Origin: Salvelinus alpinus
Taxonomy: Eukaryota > Chordata > Actinopteri > Salmoniformes > Salmonidae
Assembly (NCBI RefSeq): GCF_045679555.1
Contig: NC_092098.1
Span: 13,902,538-13,966,537 of the forward strand
Direction of reading: 5' to 3'
DNA: 64,000 bases
Shown here: positions 54,421 to 64,000 of the stretch, one piece after another
Layout of the letters: every line of letters starts with the position of its first letter
Position numbering within the stretch: position 1 is the first letter of the stretch
The notes under the pieces: model-generated
What the model saw: the letters and a program-made list of their open reading frames with translations, nothing else
What the model was told of the DNA's origin: nothing
Databases searched by the model: none
Program-made: the position numbers and the translations under genes

Positions 54421-54852
54421 CAAACATAATGCTTTGTAATCATGACATGAAGTTAATTTCTTATTTTTTGCAGTATTTATTATTGCAAAGTTATTGCAAA
54501 CAGGATGCATGTTATGGAATATGTGCTATACTCTACCTTATTTTCACTCTCAATTAGGTTAGTATTGTGAAGAAACTACAATGTTGTTGATCCATCCTCA
54601 GTATTCTCCTATCACATCCATTCAACTCTGTAACTCTTTTAAAGTCACCATTGGCCTTATGGTGAAATCCCTGAGCGGTTTCCTTCCTCTCTGGCAACTG
54701 AGTTAGGAAGGATGCCTGTATCCTTATAGTGACTGGGTGTATTGATACACCATGCAAAGTGTAATTAATAACTTCACCATGCTGAAAGGGATATTCAATG
54801 TCTGCTTTTTTTTATTTTCACCCATCTACCAATAGGTGCCCTTCTTTGCAAA
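54421..54852. other. Unassigned DNA
   Basis: AT-rich, nothing recognised. Confidence 0.4.
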
Positions 54853-55799
<947 letters not shown>

Positions 55800-58700
55800 G
55801 ATTGATCGAGAGAAGAGAAATAGAGAGGGGGAATAGGGAGAGAAGAGAAGTAGAGGGGGGATAGGGAGAGAAGAGAAGTAGAGGGTGATAGGGAGAGAAG
55901 AGAAGTAGAGGGTGATAGGGAGAGAAGAGAAGTAGAGGAGGGATAGGGAGAGAAGAGAAGTAGAGGGGGGATAGGGAGAGAAGAGAAGTAGAGGGTGATA
56001 GGGAGAGAAGAGAAGTAGAGGGGGGATAGGGAGAGAAGAGAAGTAGAGGGGGGATAGGGAGAGAAGAGAAGTAGAGGGTGATAGGGAGAGAAAGGAAGTG
56101 GAGGGGGGATAGGGAGAGAAGAGAAGTAGAGGGTGATAGGGAGAGAAGATAAGTAGAGGGGGGATAGGGAGAGAAGAGAAGTAGAGGGTGATAGGGAGAG
56201 AAGAGAAGTAGAGGGGGATATGGAGAGAAGAGAAGAGAAGTAGAGGGGCGATAGGGAAAGAAGAGAAGTAGAGGGTGATAGGGAGAGAAGAGAAGTAGAG
56301 GGGGATATGGAGAGAAGAGAAGTAGTGGGCGGATAGTGAGAGAAGAGAAGTAGAGGGTGATAGGGAGAGAAGAGAAGTAGAGGGGGGATAGGGAGAGAAG
56401 AGAAGTAGAGGGGGGATAGAGAGAGAAGAGAAGTAGAGGGTGATAGGGAGAGAAAGGAAGTAGAGGGGGGATAGGGAGAGAAGAGAAGTAGAGGGTGATA
56501 GGGAGAGAAGAGAAGTAGAGGGGGGATAGGGAGAGAAGAGAAGTAGAGGGGGGATAGGGAGAGAAGAGAAGTAGAGGGGGGATAGGGAGAGAAGAGAAGT
56601 AGAGGGGGGATAGGGAGAGAAGAGAAGTAGAGGGGGGATAGAGAGAGAAGAGAAGTAGAGGGTGATAGGGAGAGAAAGGAAGTAGAGGGGGGATAGGGAG
56701 AGAAGAGAAGTAGAGGGTGATAGGGAGAGAAGATAAGTAGAGGGGGGATATGGAGAGAAGAGAAGAGAAGTAGAGGGGCGATAGGGAGAGAAGAGAAGTA
56801 GAGGGTGATAGGGAGAGAAGAGAAGTAGAGGGGGATATGGAGGGAAGAGAAGAGAAGTAGAGGGGCGATAGGGAAAGAAGAGAAGTAGAGGGTGATAGGG
56901 AGAGAAGAGAAGTAGAGGGGGATATGGAGAGAAGAGAAGTAGAGGGGGGATAGGGAGAGAAGAGAAGAGAAGTAGGGGGGATAGGGAGAGAAGAGAAGTA
57001 GTGGGCGGATAGTGAGAGAAGAGAAGTAGAGGGGGATAGGGAGAGAAGAGAAGTAGAGGGGGGATAGGGAGAGAAGAGAAGTAGAGGGGGGATAGGGAGA
57101 GAAGAGAAGTAGAGGGGGGATAGGGAGAGAAGAGAAGAGAAGTAGAGGGGGATAGGGAGAGAAGAGAAGTAGAGGGGGGATAGGGAGAGAAGAGAAGTAG
57201 AGGGTGATAGGGAGAGAAGAGAAGTAGAGGGGGGATAGGGAGAGAAGAGAAGTAGAGGGGGGATAGGGAGAGAAGAGAAGAGAAGTAGGGGGGATAGGGA
57301 GAGAAGAGAAGTAGTGGGCGGATAGTGAGAGAAGAGAAGTAGAGGGTGATAGGGAGAGAAGAGAGGTAGAGGGGGGATAGGGAGAGAAGAGAAGTAGAGG
57401 GGGGATAGGGAGAGAAGAGAAGTAGAGGGGGGATAGGGAGAGAAGAGAAGAGAAGTAGAGGGGGATGAGAAGAGAAGTAGAGGGGGGATAGGGAGAGAAG
57501 AGAAGAGAAGTAGGGGGGATAGGGAGAGAAGAGAAGTAGAGGGGGGATAGGGAGAGAAGAGAAGTAGAGGGGGGATAGGGAGAGAAGAGAAGAGAAGTAG
57601 AGGGGGATAGGGAGAGAAGAGAAGTAGAGGGGGGATAGGGAGAGAAGAGAAGAGAAGTAGGGGGGATAGGGAGAGAAGAGAAGTAGTGGGCGGATAGTGA
57701 GAGAAGAGAAGTACAGGGTGATAGGGAGAGAAGAGAAGTAGAGGGGGGATAGGGAGAGAAGAGAAGTAGAGGGGGGATAGGGAGAGAAGAGAAGTAGAGG
57801 GGGGATAGGGAGAGAAGAGAAGTAGAGGGGGGATAGGGAGAGAAGAGAAGAGAAGTAGAGGGGGATAGGGAGAGAAGAGAAGTAGAGGGGGGATAGGGAG
57901 AGAAGAGAAGTAGAGGGGGGATAGGGAGAGAAAGAGAAGTAGAGGGGGATAGGGAGAGAAGAGAAGTAGAGGGGGGATAGGGAGAGAAGAGAAGAGAAGT
58001 AGGGGGGATAGGGAGAGAAGAGAAGTAGAGGGGCGATAGGGAGAGAAGAGAAGTAGAGGGGGGATAGGGAGAGAAGAGAAGTAGAGGGGGATAGGGAGAG
58101 AAGAGGAGTAGAGGGGGGATATGGAGAGAAGAGAAGTAGAGGGGGATAGGGAGAGAAGAGAAGTAGAGGGGGATAGGGGGATAGGGAGAGAAGAGAAGTA
58201 GAGGGGCGATGAGAAGAGAAGTAAAGGGGGATATGGAAAGAAGAGAAGAGAAATAAAGGCGGGATAGGGAGAGAAGAGAGGTAAATGGGGATAGGGAGAG
58301 AAGAGAAGTAGAGGGGGATAGGAAGAGAAGAGAAGAGAAGTAGAGGGGGATAGGGAGAGAAGAGAAGTAGGGGGGGGATAGGGAGAGAAGAGAAGTAGAG
58401 AGCGGATAGGGAGAGAAGAGAAGTAGAGGGGGATAGGGAGATAAGAGAAGTAGAGGGGGATAGGGAGAGAAGAGAAGTAGAGAGCGGATAGGGAGAGAAG
58501 AGAAGTAGAGGGGGATAGGGAGAGAATGGAAGTAGAGGGGGATAGGGAGAGAAGAGAAGTAGAGGGGCGATAAGGAGAGAAGAGAAGTAAAGGGGGGATA
58601 GGGAGAGAAGAGAAGTAAAGGGGGGAATATGAGGAGAAGAGATGTAAAGGGGGGATAGGGAGAGAAGAGAAGTAGAGGGGGGATAAGGAGAGAAGAGAAG

Positions 58701-59413
58701 TAGAGGGGGGATAGGGAGAGAAGAGAAGTAGAGGGCCGATAAGGAGAGTAGAGAAGGTAAGGGGGAATAGGGAGAGAAGAGAAGAGAAGTAAAGAGGGGA
58801 TATGGAGAGAAGAGAAGTAGAGGGGCGATGAGAAGAGAAGTAAAGGGGGATATGGAAAGAAGAGAAGAGAAATAAAGGCGGGATAGGGAGAGAAGAGAGG
58901 TAAATGGGGATAGGGAGAGAAAATAAGTAGAGGGGGATAGGAAGAGAAGAGAAGTAGAGGGGGATAGGGAGAGAAGAGAAGTAGGGGGGGGATAGGGAGA
59001 GAAGAGAAGTAGAGAGCGGATAGGGAGAGAAGAGAAGTAGAGGGGGATAGGGAGAGAAGAGAAGTAGAGGGGGATAGGGAGAGAAGAGAAGTAGAGAGCG
59101 GATAGGGAGAGAAGAGAAGTAGAGGGGCAATAAGGAGAGAAGAGAAGTAGATGGGGGATACGAAGAGAAGAGAAGTAGAGGGGGATAGGGAGAGAAGAGA
59201 AGTAGAGGGGCAATAAGGAGAGAAGAGAAGTAGATGGGGGATACGAAGAGAAGAGAAGTAGAGGGGGATAGGGAGAGAAGAGAAGTAGATGGGGGATAGG
59301 AAGAGAAGAGAAGTAGAGGGGGATAGGGAGAGAAGAGAAGTAGAGGGGGATAGGGAGAGAAGAGAAGTAGAGGGGGGATAGGGAGAGAAGAGAAGTAGAG
59401 GGGGATAGGGAGA
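55800..59413 (+). repeat. 3.6-kb purine-rich minisatellite
   Basis: About 125-130 copies of a 26-30 bp unit of the form GATAGGGAGAGAAGAGAAGT + AGAGGGGG. Variants (GTGATAGG, GGCGATAAGG, AGAGCGG) are arranged in larger blocks; a segment beginning at 58201 recurs at 58820, offset 619 bp. Minus-strand open frames of 1135 and 1160 codons run through it because the unit lacks stops; they are not genes. Confidence 0.95.
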
Positions 59414-59860
59414 GCTTCAGTAGTCAGACAGACAGAATCCCCTCGGGGCTTGAATTAGGTGGAAAGATAAATATTAGAACATTCAGAGCCTGCCAATACG
59501 TAGTTAGCTGTGTCTGCTTCTTACTACTCCATTCATAGCCAGTCCTCTCATTTAGTCCTGAAGCAGGCCATCAGAGTCAGTCCCCACAGTGTAAGAGTTC
59601 ATCTGAACCAGGCATACACAGAAACAAAGCCATCAACCATAACCAGTCTACACAGGATCCAGGACTCATTCAACAGCACCCCTATCTCCTTCCTGCCCGT
59701 GGAAGAGACTGAGACACTGACAGACATACAGAGAGAGTTACAGTAGGACAGGACATTTTCCACCAGAAAGCTCTTGTGGATTTGAAAAAAGGCCTTCAAA
59801 CATTTTGAGGGATTTTGTGTATTTGCCCAGAACTGCTAATCCAGAGACACGAGACACGCA
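59414..59860. other. Spacer between the two large minisatellites
   Basis: About 450 bp of ordinary-complexity DNA. A 78-codon plus-strand frame (59510-59746) has no recognisable similarity and is not called. Confidence 0.45.
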
Positions 59861-62800
59861 GAGTCTGCGTGTGTCTGCTTGTGTCTGCGTGTGTCTGCGT
59901 GTGTCTGCGTGTGTCTGCGTGTGTCTGCGTGTCTCTGCGTGTGTCTGCGTGTGTCTGCGTGTGTCTGCGTGTCTCTGCGTGTGTCTGCGTGTCTCTGCGT
60001 GTCTCTGAGTGTGTCTGCGTGTGTCTGCGTGTCTCTGCGTGTGTCTGCGTGTCTCTGCGTGGGTCTGCGTGTCTCTGCGTGTCTCTGCGTGTCTCTGCGT
60101 GTCTCTGCGTGTGTCTGCGTGTCTCTGCGTGTGTCTGTGTGTCTGCTTGTGTCTGCGTGTGTCTGCTTGTGTGTGCGTGTCTCTGCGTGTGTCTGCGTGT
60201 CTCTGCGTGTGTCTGTGTGTCTCTGCGTGTCTCTGCGTGTCTCTGCGTGTGTCTGCGTGTCTCTGCGTGTGTCTGCGTGTCTCTGCGTGTCTCTGCGTGT
60301 CTCTGCGTGTCTCTGAGTGTGTCTGCGTGTGTCTGCGTGTCTCTGCGTGTCTCTGCGTGTGTCTGCGTGTCTCTGCGTGTCTCTGCGTGTGTCTGCGTGT
60401 GTCTGCGTGTGTCTGCGTGTCTCTGCGTGTCTCTGCGTGTCTCTGCGTGTCTCTGAGTGTCTCTGCGTGTGTCTGCGTGTCTCTGCGTGTGTCTGCGTGT
60501 GTCTGCGTGTCTCTGCGTGTGTCTGCGTGTCTCTGCGTGTGTCTGCGTGTGTCTGCGTGTCTCTGCGTGTGTCTGCGTGTCTCTGCGTGTGTCTGCGTGT
60601 GTCTGCGTGCCTCTGCGTGTCTCTGCGTGTGTCTGCGTGTGTCTGCGTGTGTCTGCGTGTGTCTGCTTGTGTCTGCGTGTCTCTGCGTGTCTCTGCGTGT
60701 GTCTGCGTGTCTCTGCGTGTGTCTGCGTGTGTCTGCGTGTGTCTGCGTGTCTCTGCGTGTGTCTGCGTGTCTCTGCGTGTCTCTGCGTGTCTCTGCGTGT
60801 CTCTGAGTGTGTCTGAGTGTGTCTGCGTGTGTCTGCGTGTCTCTGCGTGTCTCTGCGTGTCTCTGCGTGTCTCTGCGTGTGTCTGCGTGTCTCTGCGTGT
60901 CTCTGCGTGTCTCTGCGTGTCTCTGCGTGTGTCTGCTTGTGTCTGCGTGTCTCTGCGTGTCTCTGCGTGTGTCTGCGTGTGTCTGCGTGTCTCTGCGTGT
61001 CTCTGCGTGTGTCTGCGTGTGTCTGCGTGTCTCTGCGTGTCTCTGAGTGTGTCTGCGTGTGTCTGCGTGTCTCTGCGTGTGTCTGCGTGTCTCTGCGTGT
61101 GTCTGCGTGTCTCTGCGTGTGTCTGCGTGTGTCTGCGTGTCTCTCCGTGTCTCTGCGTGTGTCTGCGTGTCTCTGTGTGTGTCTGCGTGTCTCTGCGTGT
61201 GTCTGCGTGTCTCTGTGTGTCTGCTTGTGTCTGCTTGTGTCTGCGTGTGTCTGCGTGTGTCTGTGTGTGTCTGCGTGTGTCTGCTTGTGTGTGCGTGTCT
61301 CTGCGTGTGTGTGCGTGTCTCTGCGTGTGTCTGTGTGTGTCTGCGTGTCTCTGCGTGTCTTTGCGTGTGTCTGCGTGTGTCTGCGTGTGTCTGCGTGTCT
61401 CTGCGTGTGTCTGCGTGTCTCTGCGTGTCTCTGCGTGTCTCTGAGTGTGTCTGCGTGTGTCTGCGTGTGTCTGCGTGTCTCTGCGTGTCTCTGCGTGTCT
61501 CTGCGTGTCTCTGCGTGTGTCTGCGTGTGTCTGCGTGTGTCTGCGTGTGTCTGTGTGTCTGCGTGTGTCTGCGTGTGTCTGAGTGTCTCTGCGTGTGTCT
61601 GCGTGTGTCTGCTTGTGTCTGCGTGTGTCTGCGTGTGTCTGCGTGTCTCTGCGTGTCTCTGCGTGTGTCTGCGTGTGTCTGCGTGTGTCTGCGTGTCTCT
61701 GCGTGTGTCTGCGTGTCTCTGCGTGTCTCTGAGTGTGTCTGCGTGTGTCTGCGTGTCTCTGCGTGTGTCTGCGTGTCTCTGCGTGGGTCTGCGTGTCTCT
61801 GCGTGTCTCTGCGTGTCTCTGCGTGTCTCTGCGTGTGTCTGCGTGTCTCTGCGTGTGTCTGTGTGTCTGCTTGTGTCTGCGTGTGTCTGCGTGTGTCTGC
61901 GTGTGTCTGCTTGTGTGTGCGTGTCTCTGCGTGTGTCTGCGTGTCTCTGCGTGTCTCTGCGTGTCTCTGCGTGTCTCTGCGTGTCTCTGCGTGTGTCTGC
62001 GTGTCTCTGCGTGTGTCTGCGTGTCTCTGCGTGTCTCTGCGTGTCTCTGCGTGTCTCTGAGTGTGTCTGCGTGTCTCTGCGTGTCTCTGCGTGTGTCTGC
62101 GTGTCTCTGCGTGTCTCTGCGTGTGTCTGCGTGTGTCTGCGTGTGTCTGCGTGTCTCTGCGTGTCTCTGCGTGTCTCTGCGTGTCTCTGAGTGTCTCTGC
62201 GTGTGTCTGCGTGTCTCTGCGTGTGTCTGCGTGTGTCTGCGTGTCTCTGCGTGTCTCTGAGTGTGTCTGCGTGTGTCTGCGTGTCTCTGCGTGTGTCTGC
62301 GTGTCTCTGCGTGTGTCTGCGTGTCTCTGCGTGTGTCTGCGTGTGTCTGCGTGTCTCTCCGTGTCTCTGCGTGTGTCTGCGTGTCTCTGTGTGTGTCTGC
62401 GTGTCTCTGCGTGTGTCTGCGTGTCTCTGTGTGTCTGCTTGTGTCTGCTTGTGTCTGCGTGTGTCTGCGTGTGTCTGTGTGTGTCTGCGTGTGTCTGCTT
62501 GTGTGTGCGTGTCTCTGCGTGTGTGTGCGTGTCTCTGCGTGTGTCTGTGTGTGTCTGCGTGTCTCTGCGTGTCTTTGCGTGTGTCTGCGTGTGTCTGCGT
62601 GTCTCTGCGTGTGTCTGCGTGTCTCTGCGTGTCTCTGCGTGTCTCTGAGTGTGTCTGCGTGTGTCTGCGTGTGTCTGCGTGTCTCTGCGTGTCTCTGCGT
62701 GTCTCTGCGTGTCTCTGCGTGTGTCTGCGTGTGTCTGCGTGTGTCTGCGTGTGTCTGTGTGTCTGCGTGTGTCTGCGTGTGTCTGAGTGTCTCTGCGTGT

Positions 62801-64000
62801 GTCTGCGTGTGTCTGCTTGTGTCTGCGTGTGTCTGCGTGTGTCTGCGTGTCTCTGCGTGTCTCTGCGTGTGTCTGCGTGTGTCTGCGTGTGTCTGCGTGT
62901 CTCTGCGTGTGTCTGCGTGTCTCTGCGTGTCTCTGAGTGTGTCTGCGTGTGTCTGCGTGTCTCTGCGTGTGTCTGCGTGTCTCTGCGTGGGTCTGCGTGT
63001 CTCTGCGTGTCTCTGCGTGTCTCTGCGTGTCTCTGCGTGTGTCTGCGTGTCTCTGCGTGTGTCTGTGTGTCTGCTTGTGTCTGCGTGTGTCTGCGTGTGT
63101 CTGCGTGTGTCTGCTTGTGTGTGCGTGTCTCTGCGTGTGTCTGCGTGTCTCTGCGTGTGTCTGTGTGTCTCTGCGTGTCTCTGCGTGTCTCTGCGTGTGT
63201 CTGCGTGTCTCTGCGTGTGTCTGCGTGTCTCTGCGTGTCTCTGCGTGTCTCTGCGTGTCTCTGAGTGTGTCTGCGTGTCTCTGCGTGTCTCTGCGTGTGT
63301 CTGCGTGTCTCTGCGTGTGTCTGCGTGTGTCTGCGTGTGTCTGCGTGTCTCTGCGTGTCTCTGCGTGTCTCTGCGTGTCTCTGAGTGTCTCTGCGTGTGT
63401 CTGCGTGTCTCTGCGTGTGTCTGCGTGTGTCTGCGTGTCTCTGCGTGTGTCTGCGTGTCTCTGCGTGTGTCTGCGTGTGTCTGCGTGTCTCTGCGTGTGT
63501 CTGCGTGTCTCTGCGTGTGTCTGCGTGTGTCTGCGTGCCTCTGCGTGTCTCTGCGTGTCTCTGCGTGTGTCTGCGTGTGTCTGCGTGTGTCTGCGTGTGT
63601 CTGCTTGTGTCTGCGTGTCTCTGCGTGTCTCTGCGTGTGTCTGCGTGTCTCTGCGTGTGTCTGCGTGTGTCTGCGTGTGTCTGCGTGTCTCTGCGTGTGT
63701 CTGCGTGTGTCTGCGTGTCTCTGCGTGTCTCTGCGTGTCTCTGAGTGTGTCTGAGTGTGTCTGCGTGTGTCTGCGTGTCTCTGCGTGTCTCTGCGTGTCT
63801 CTGCGTGTCTCTGCGTGTGTCTGCGTGTCTCTGCGTGTCTCTGCGTGTCTCTGCGTGTCTCTGCGTGTGTCTGCGTGTGTCTGCGTGTGTCTGCGTGTGT
63901 CTGCGTGTGTCTGCGTGTCTCTGCGTGTCTCTGCGTGTGTCTGCGTGTGTCTGCGTGTCTCTGCGTGTCTCTGCGTGTGTCTGCGTGTGTCTGCGTGTCT
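59861..64000 (+). repeat. 10-bp minisatellite (TGTGTCTGCG/TGTCTCTGCG), over 4.1 kb
   Basis: More than 400 copies of a decamer with two main forms (GTGTCTGC and GTCTCTGC) plus rare marker units (GAGTG, GCGTGGG, TGCCT, CTCC, CTTG). All three plus-strand frames stay open since the 30-bp frame cycle holds no stop, giving false cysteine/valine-rich proteins up to 497 codons. The array continues past the window. Marker units reveal higher-order duplications. Confidence 0.97.

Noticed and set aside
59805-63754. Long plus-strand frames of cysteine-valine-serine repeats, up to 497 codons
   Set aside because: Produced by the stop-free decamer array in all three frames at once, so not evidence of coding.
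59861-64000. CRISPR-like repeat array
   Set aside because: Units are 10 bp with no unique spacers; this is a minisatellite in a eukaryotic genome.

Overview
The window reads as a piece of a teleost nuclear chromosome, most likely a salmonid. This rests on spliced vertebrate genes, several Tc1-like transposons with the terminal repeats familiar from salmon and trout, L2-type LINEs, 5S-rRNA-derived and tRNA-derived SINEs, and very abundant CA/GA microsatellites. No bacterial, phage or CRISPR features are present.

Three protein-coding genes can be assembled exon by exon, each with GT-AG introns and an intact frame. tlx3 (+, 11019-18158, 3 exons, 297 aa) encodes a TLX/HOX11 homeodomain transcription factor. 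npm1 (-, 21992-26899, 11 coding exons, 303 aa) encodes the nucleolar chaperone nucleophosmin. kcnip1 (-, 33317-51699, 8 coding exons, 216 aa) encodes a Kv4 channel-interacting EF-hand protein. All three have human counterparts in 5q35, so the window is a compact piece of an ancient synteny block. The intervening human genes (GABRP, RANBP17) are not visible here.

The most interesting content is inside npm1. Introns 4, 5 and 8 each hold a copy of a C/D-box snoRNA-like sequence of 73-76 nt, and intron 10 holds a different one of 75 nt. All lie on the host strand about 65-105 nt upstream of the 3' splice site. Each has a D box, a C-like box and a short terminal stem (weakened in the intron 4 copy). 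Each also has a 13-nt antisense element matching a conserved rRNA segment as I recall it: LSU UUUUGGUAAGCAG for the family of three, SSU AACUUCUUAGAGG for the fourth. Intron 5 also carries a decayed fragment of exon 8 beside its copy, which shows how the duplication happened.

Layout: 1-2184 L2 LINE; 2.2-11 kb microsatellites, MITEs and tlx3 upstream DNA; 11.0-18.2 kb tlx3, whose exon 2 acceptor is the end of a CA microsatellite and whose intron 2 holds a hAT-like MITE and an antisense LINE; 18.2-22 kb tlx3 3' region and npm1 3' UTR; 22-26.9 kb npm1; 27.1-27.9 kb two SINEs; 31.4-33.3 kb putative kcnip1 3' UTR with a retroposon; 33.3-51.7 kb kcnip1, with a 16-kb first intron full of nested transposons and a full-length Tc1 that begins 12 nt past the exon 1 splice donor; 52.3-54.4 kb transposon remnants and a TTAGGG-bearing minisatellite; 55.8-59.4 kb a purine-rich minisatellite; 59.86-64.0 kb a 10-bp minisatellite with kilobase-scale internal duplications that runs off the window.
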